From JBMSHD01 sp049416425 (GTDB lineage Bacteria; Pseudomonadota; Gammaproteobacteria; Francisellales; Francisellaceae), in contig JBMSHD010000118.1 of assembly GCA_049416425.1 (NCBI GenBank), positions 1-6,386 of the forward strand: DNA of 6,386 nucleotides, written 5' to 3'. Below the pieces are notes generated by a model. That model was not told where the DNA came from. It made no database searches and worked only from the letters and a program-made list of their open reading frames with translations. Positions 6,233 through 6,386 of the stretch are shown piece by piece (position 1 is the first letter of the stretch; every line of letters starts with the position of its first letter). The position numbers and the translations under genes were made by a program.

Positions 6233-6386
6233 ATGAAAAACCTATCTAAAGTGATTAGACTATTGACTTGTTTTTGTGCTGGGTTGGGCTCAACAGCACT
6301 GGCAAGCGGTGTGAGCTATCAATATACAGATGCTAAGAGCAATACGATATTGGTTGCAGGGCAGGATGGCATTGATCATCTGTATC
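6233..6386 (+). CDS. second TcC/Rhs-type tip gene, 5' end only (runs off the window)
   Basis: Fifty-one codons are visible from an ATG with AGGAG in front of it. The product begins MKNLSKVIRLLTCFCAG and then reads LGSTALASGVSYQYTD, continuing identically to the first tip protein up to the window edge. The first 12-15 residues differ from its neighbour but keep the signal-peptide character (two Lys, an Arg, then a hydrophobic run); the same ALA-SG cleavage region follows. It should continue into the YSAYG...DPTG core. The tail beyond the core cannot be seen; in polymorphic families it would be the part that differs. The truncation is only due to the window end. Confidence 0.85.
   Translation, partial: MKNLSKVIRLLTCFCAGLGSTALASGVSYQYTDAKSNTILVAGQDGIDHLY
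6273..6386 (+). repeat. direct repeat, copy 2 (tip-gene 5' module)
   Basis: This is the second copy of the repeat at 5416-5529. The two mismatches visible are A to G in the Gly-Leu-Gly region of the signal peptide and C to T in the Asp-Ala codons; both are silent. The copy runs into the window edge, so its true 3' end is unknown. Confidence 0.9.

Noticed and set aside
5416..6386. The two-copy direct repeat as a CRISPR or integron cassette array
   Set aside because: The repeats are coding, over 100 bases long and 857 bases apart, with no spacers and no recognisable attC core sites between the genes.

Overview
The window holds a family of exported YD-repeat (Rhs/TcC-like) proteins, all on the + strand. 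No housekeeping gene is present to fix taxonomy. Good Shine-Dalgarno sites, Gram-negative style signal peptides, modest GC (by eye in the low-to-mid forties) and a toxin-complex type core suggest a proteobacterium, probably a gammaproteobacterium. That assignment is inference.

Layout. (1) 1-1695: a long open frame for the C-terminal half of a large YD-repeat protein. It lacks a credible start, has a stop in frame at 4-6 and has no signal peptide, so it looks like a 5'-truncated paralog of the next gene. (2) 1696-1813: a short spacer with a possible promoter. (3) 1814-5059: an intact 1081-residue secreted YD-repeat 'body' protein with a Sec signal peptide. It ends without the Rhs core that normally closes such proteins. 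(4) 5060-5372: a 313-base noncoding spacer. It holds a nested palindrome (5067-5161) and a 150-bp MITE-like element (5168-5317) flanked by a perfect 8-bp direct repeat. (5) 5373-6158: a 261-residue protein with its own signal peptide, consisting of just the TcC-type Rhs core followed by a hydrophobic, glycine-rich tail. (6) 6233-6386, running off the window: the start of a second such 'tip' gene, almost identical to the first over 114 bp.

How the genes may work together. In ordinary Rhs and TcC proteins the YD-repeat shell, the core and the variable toxic C-terminus form one chain. Here the shell (1814-5059) and the core plus variable tail (5373-6158 and 6233 onward) are separate genes, each with its own export signal. 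The tip genes sit in tandem. The two body paralogs end at the same place, which suggests the split is an established architecture and not a recent break. My working hypothesis is a split, exported TcC/Rhs polymorphic system: one body gene plus an array of interchangeable tips that recombine through their identical 5' segments. No toxin activity, immunity gene or secretion machinery can be shown from this window.
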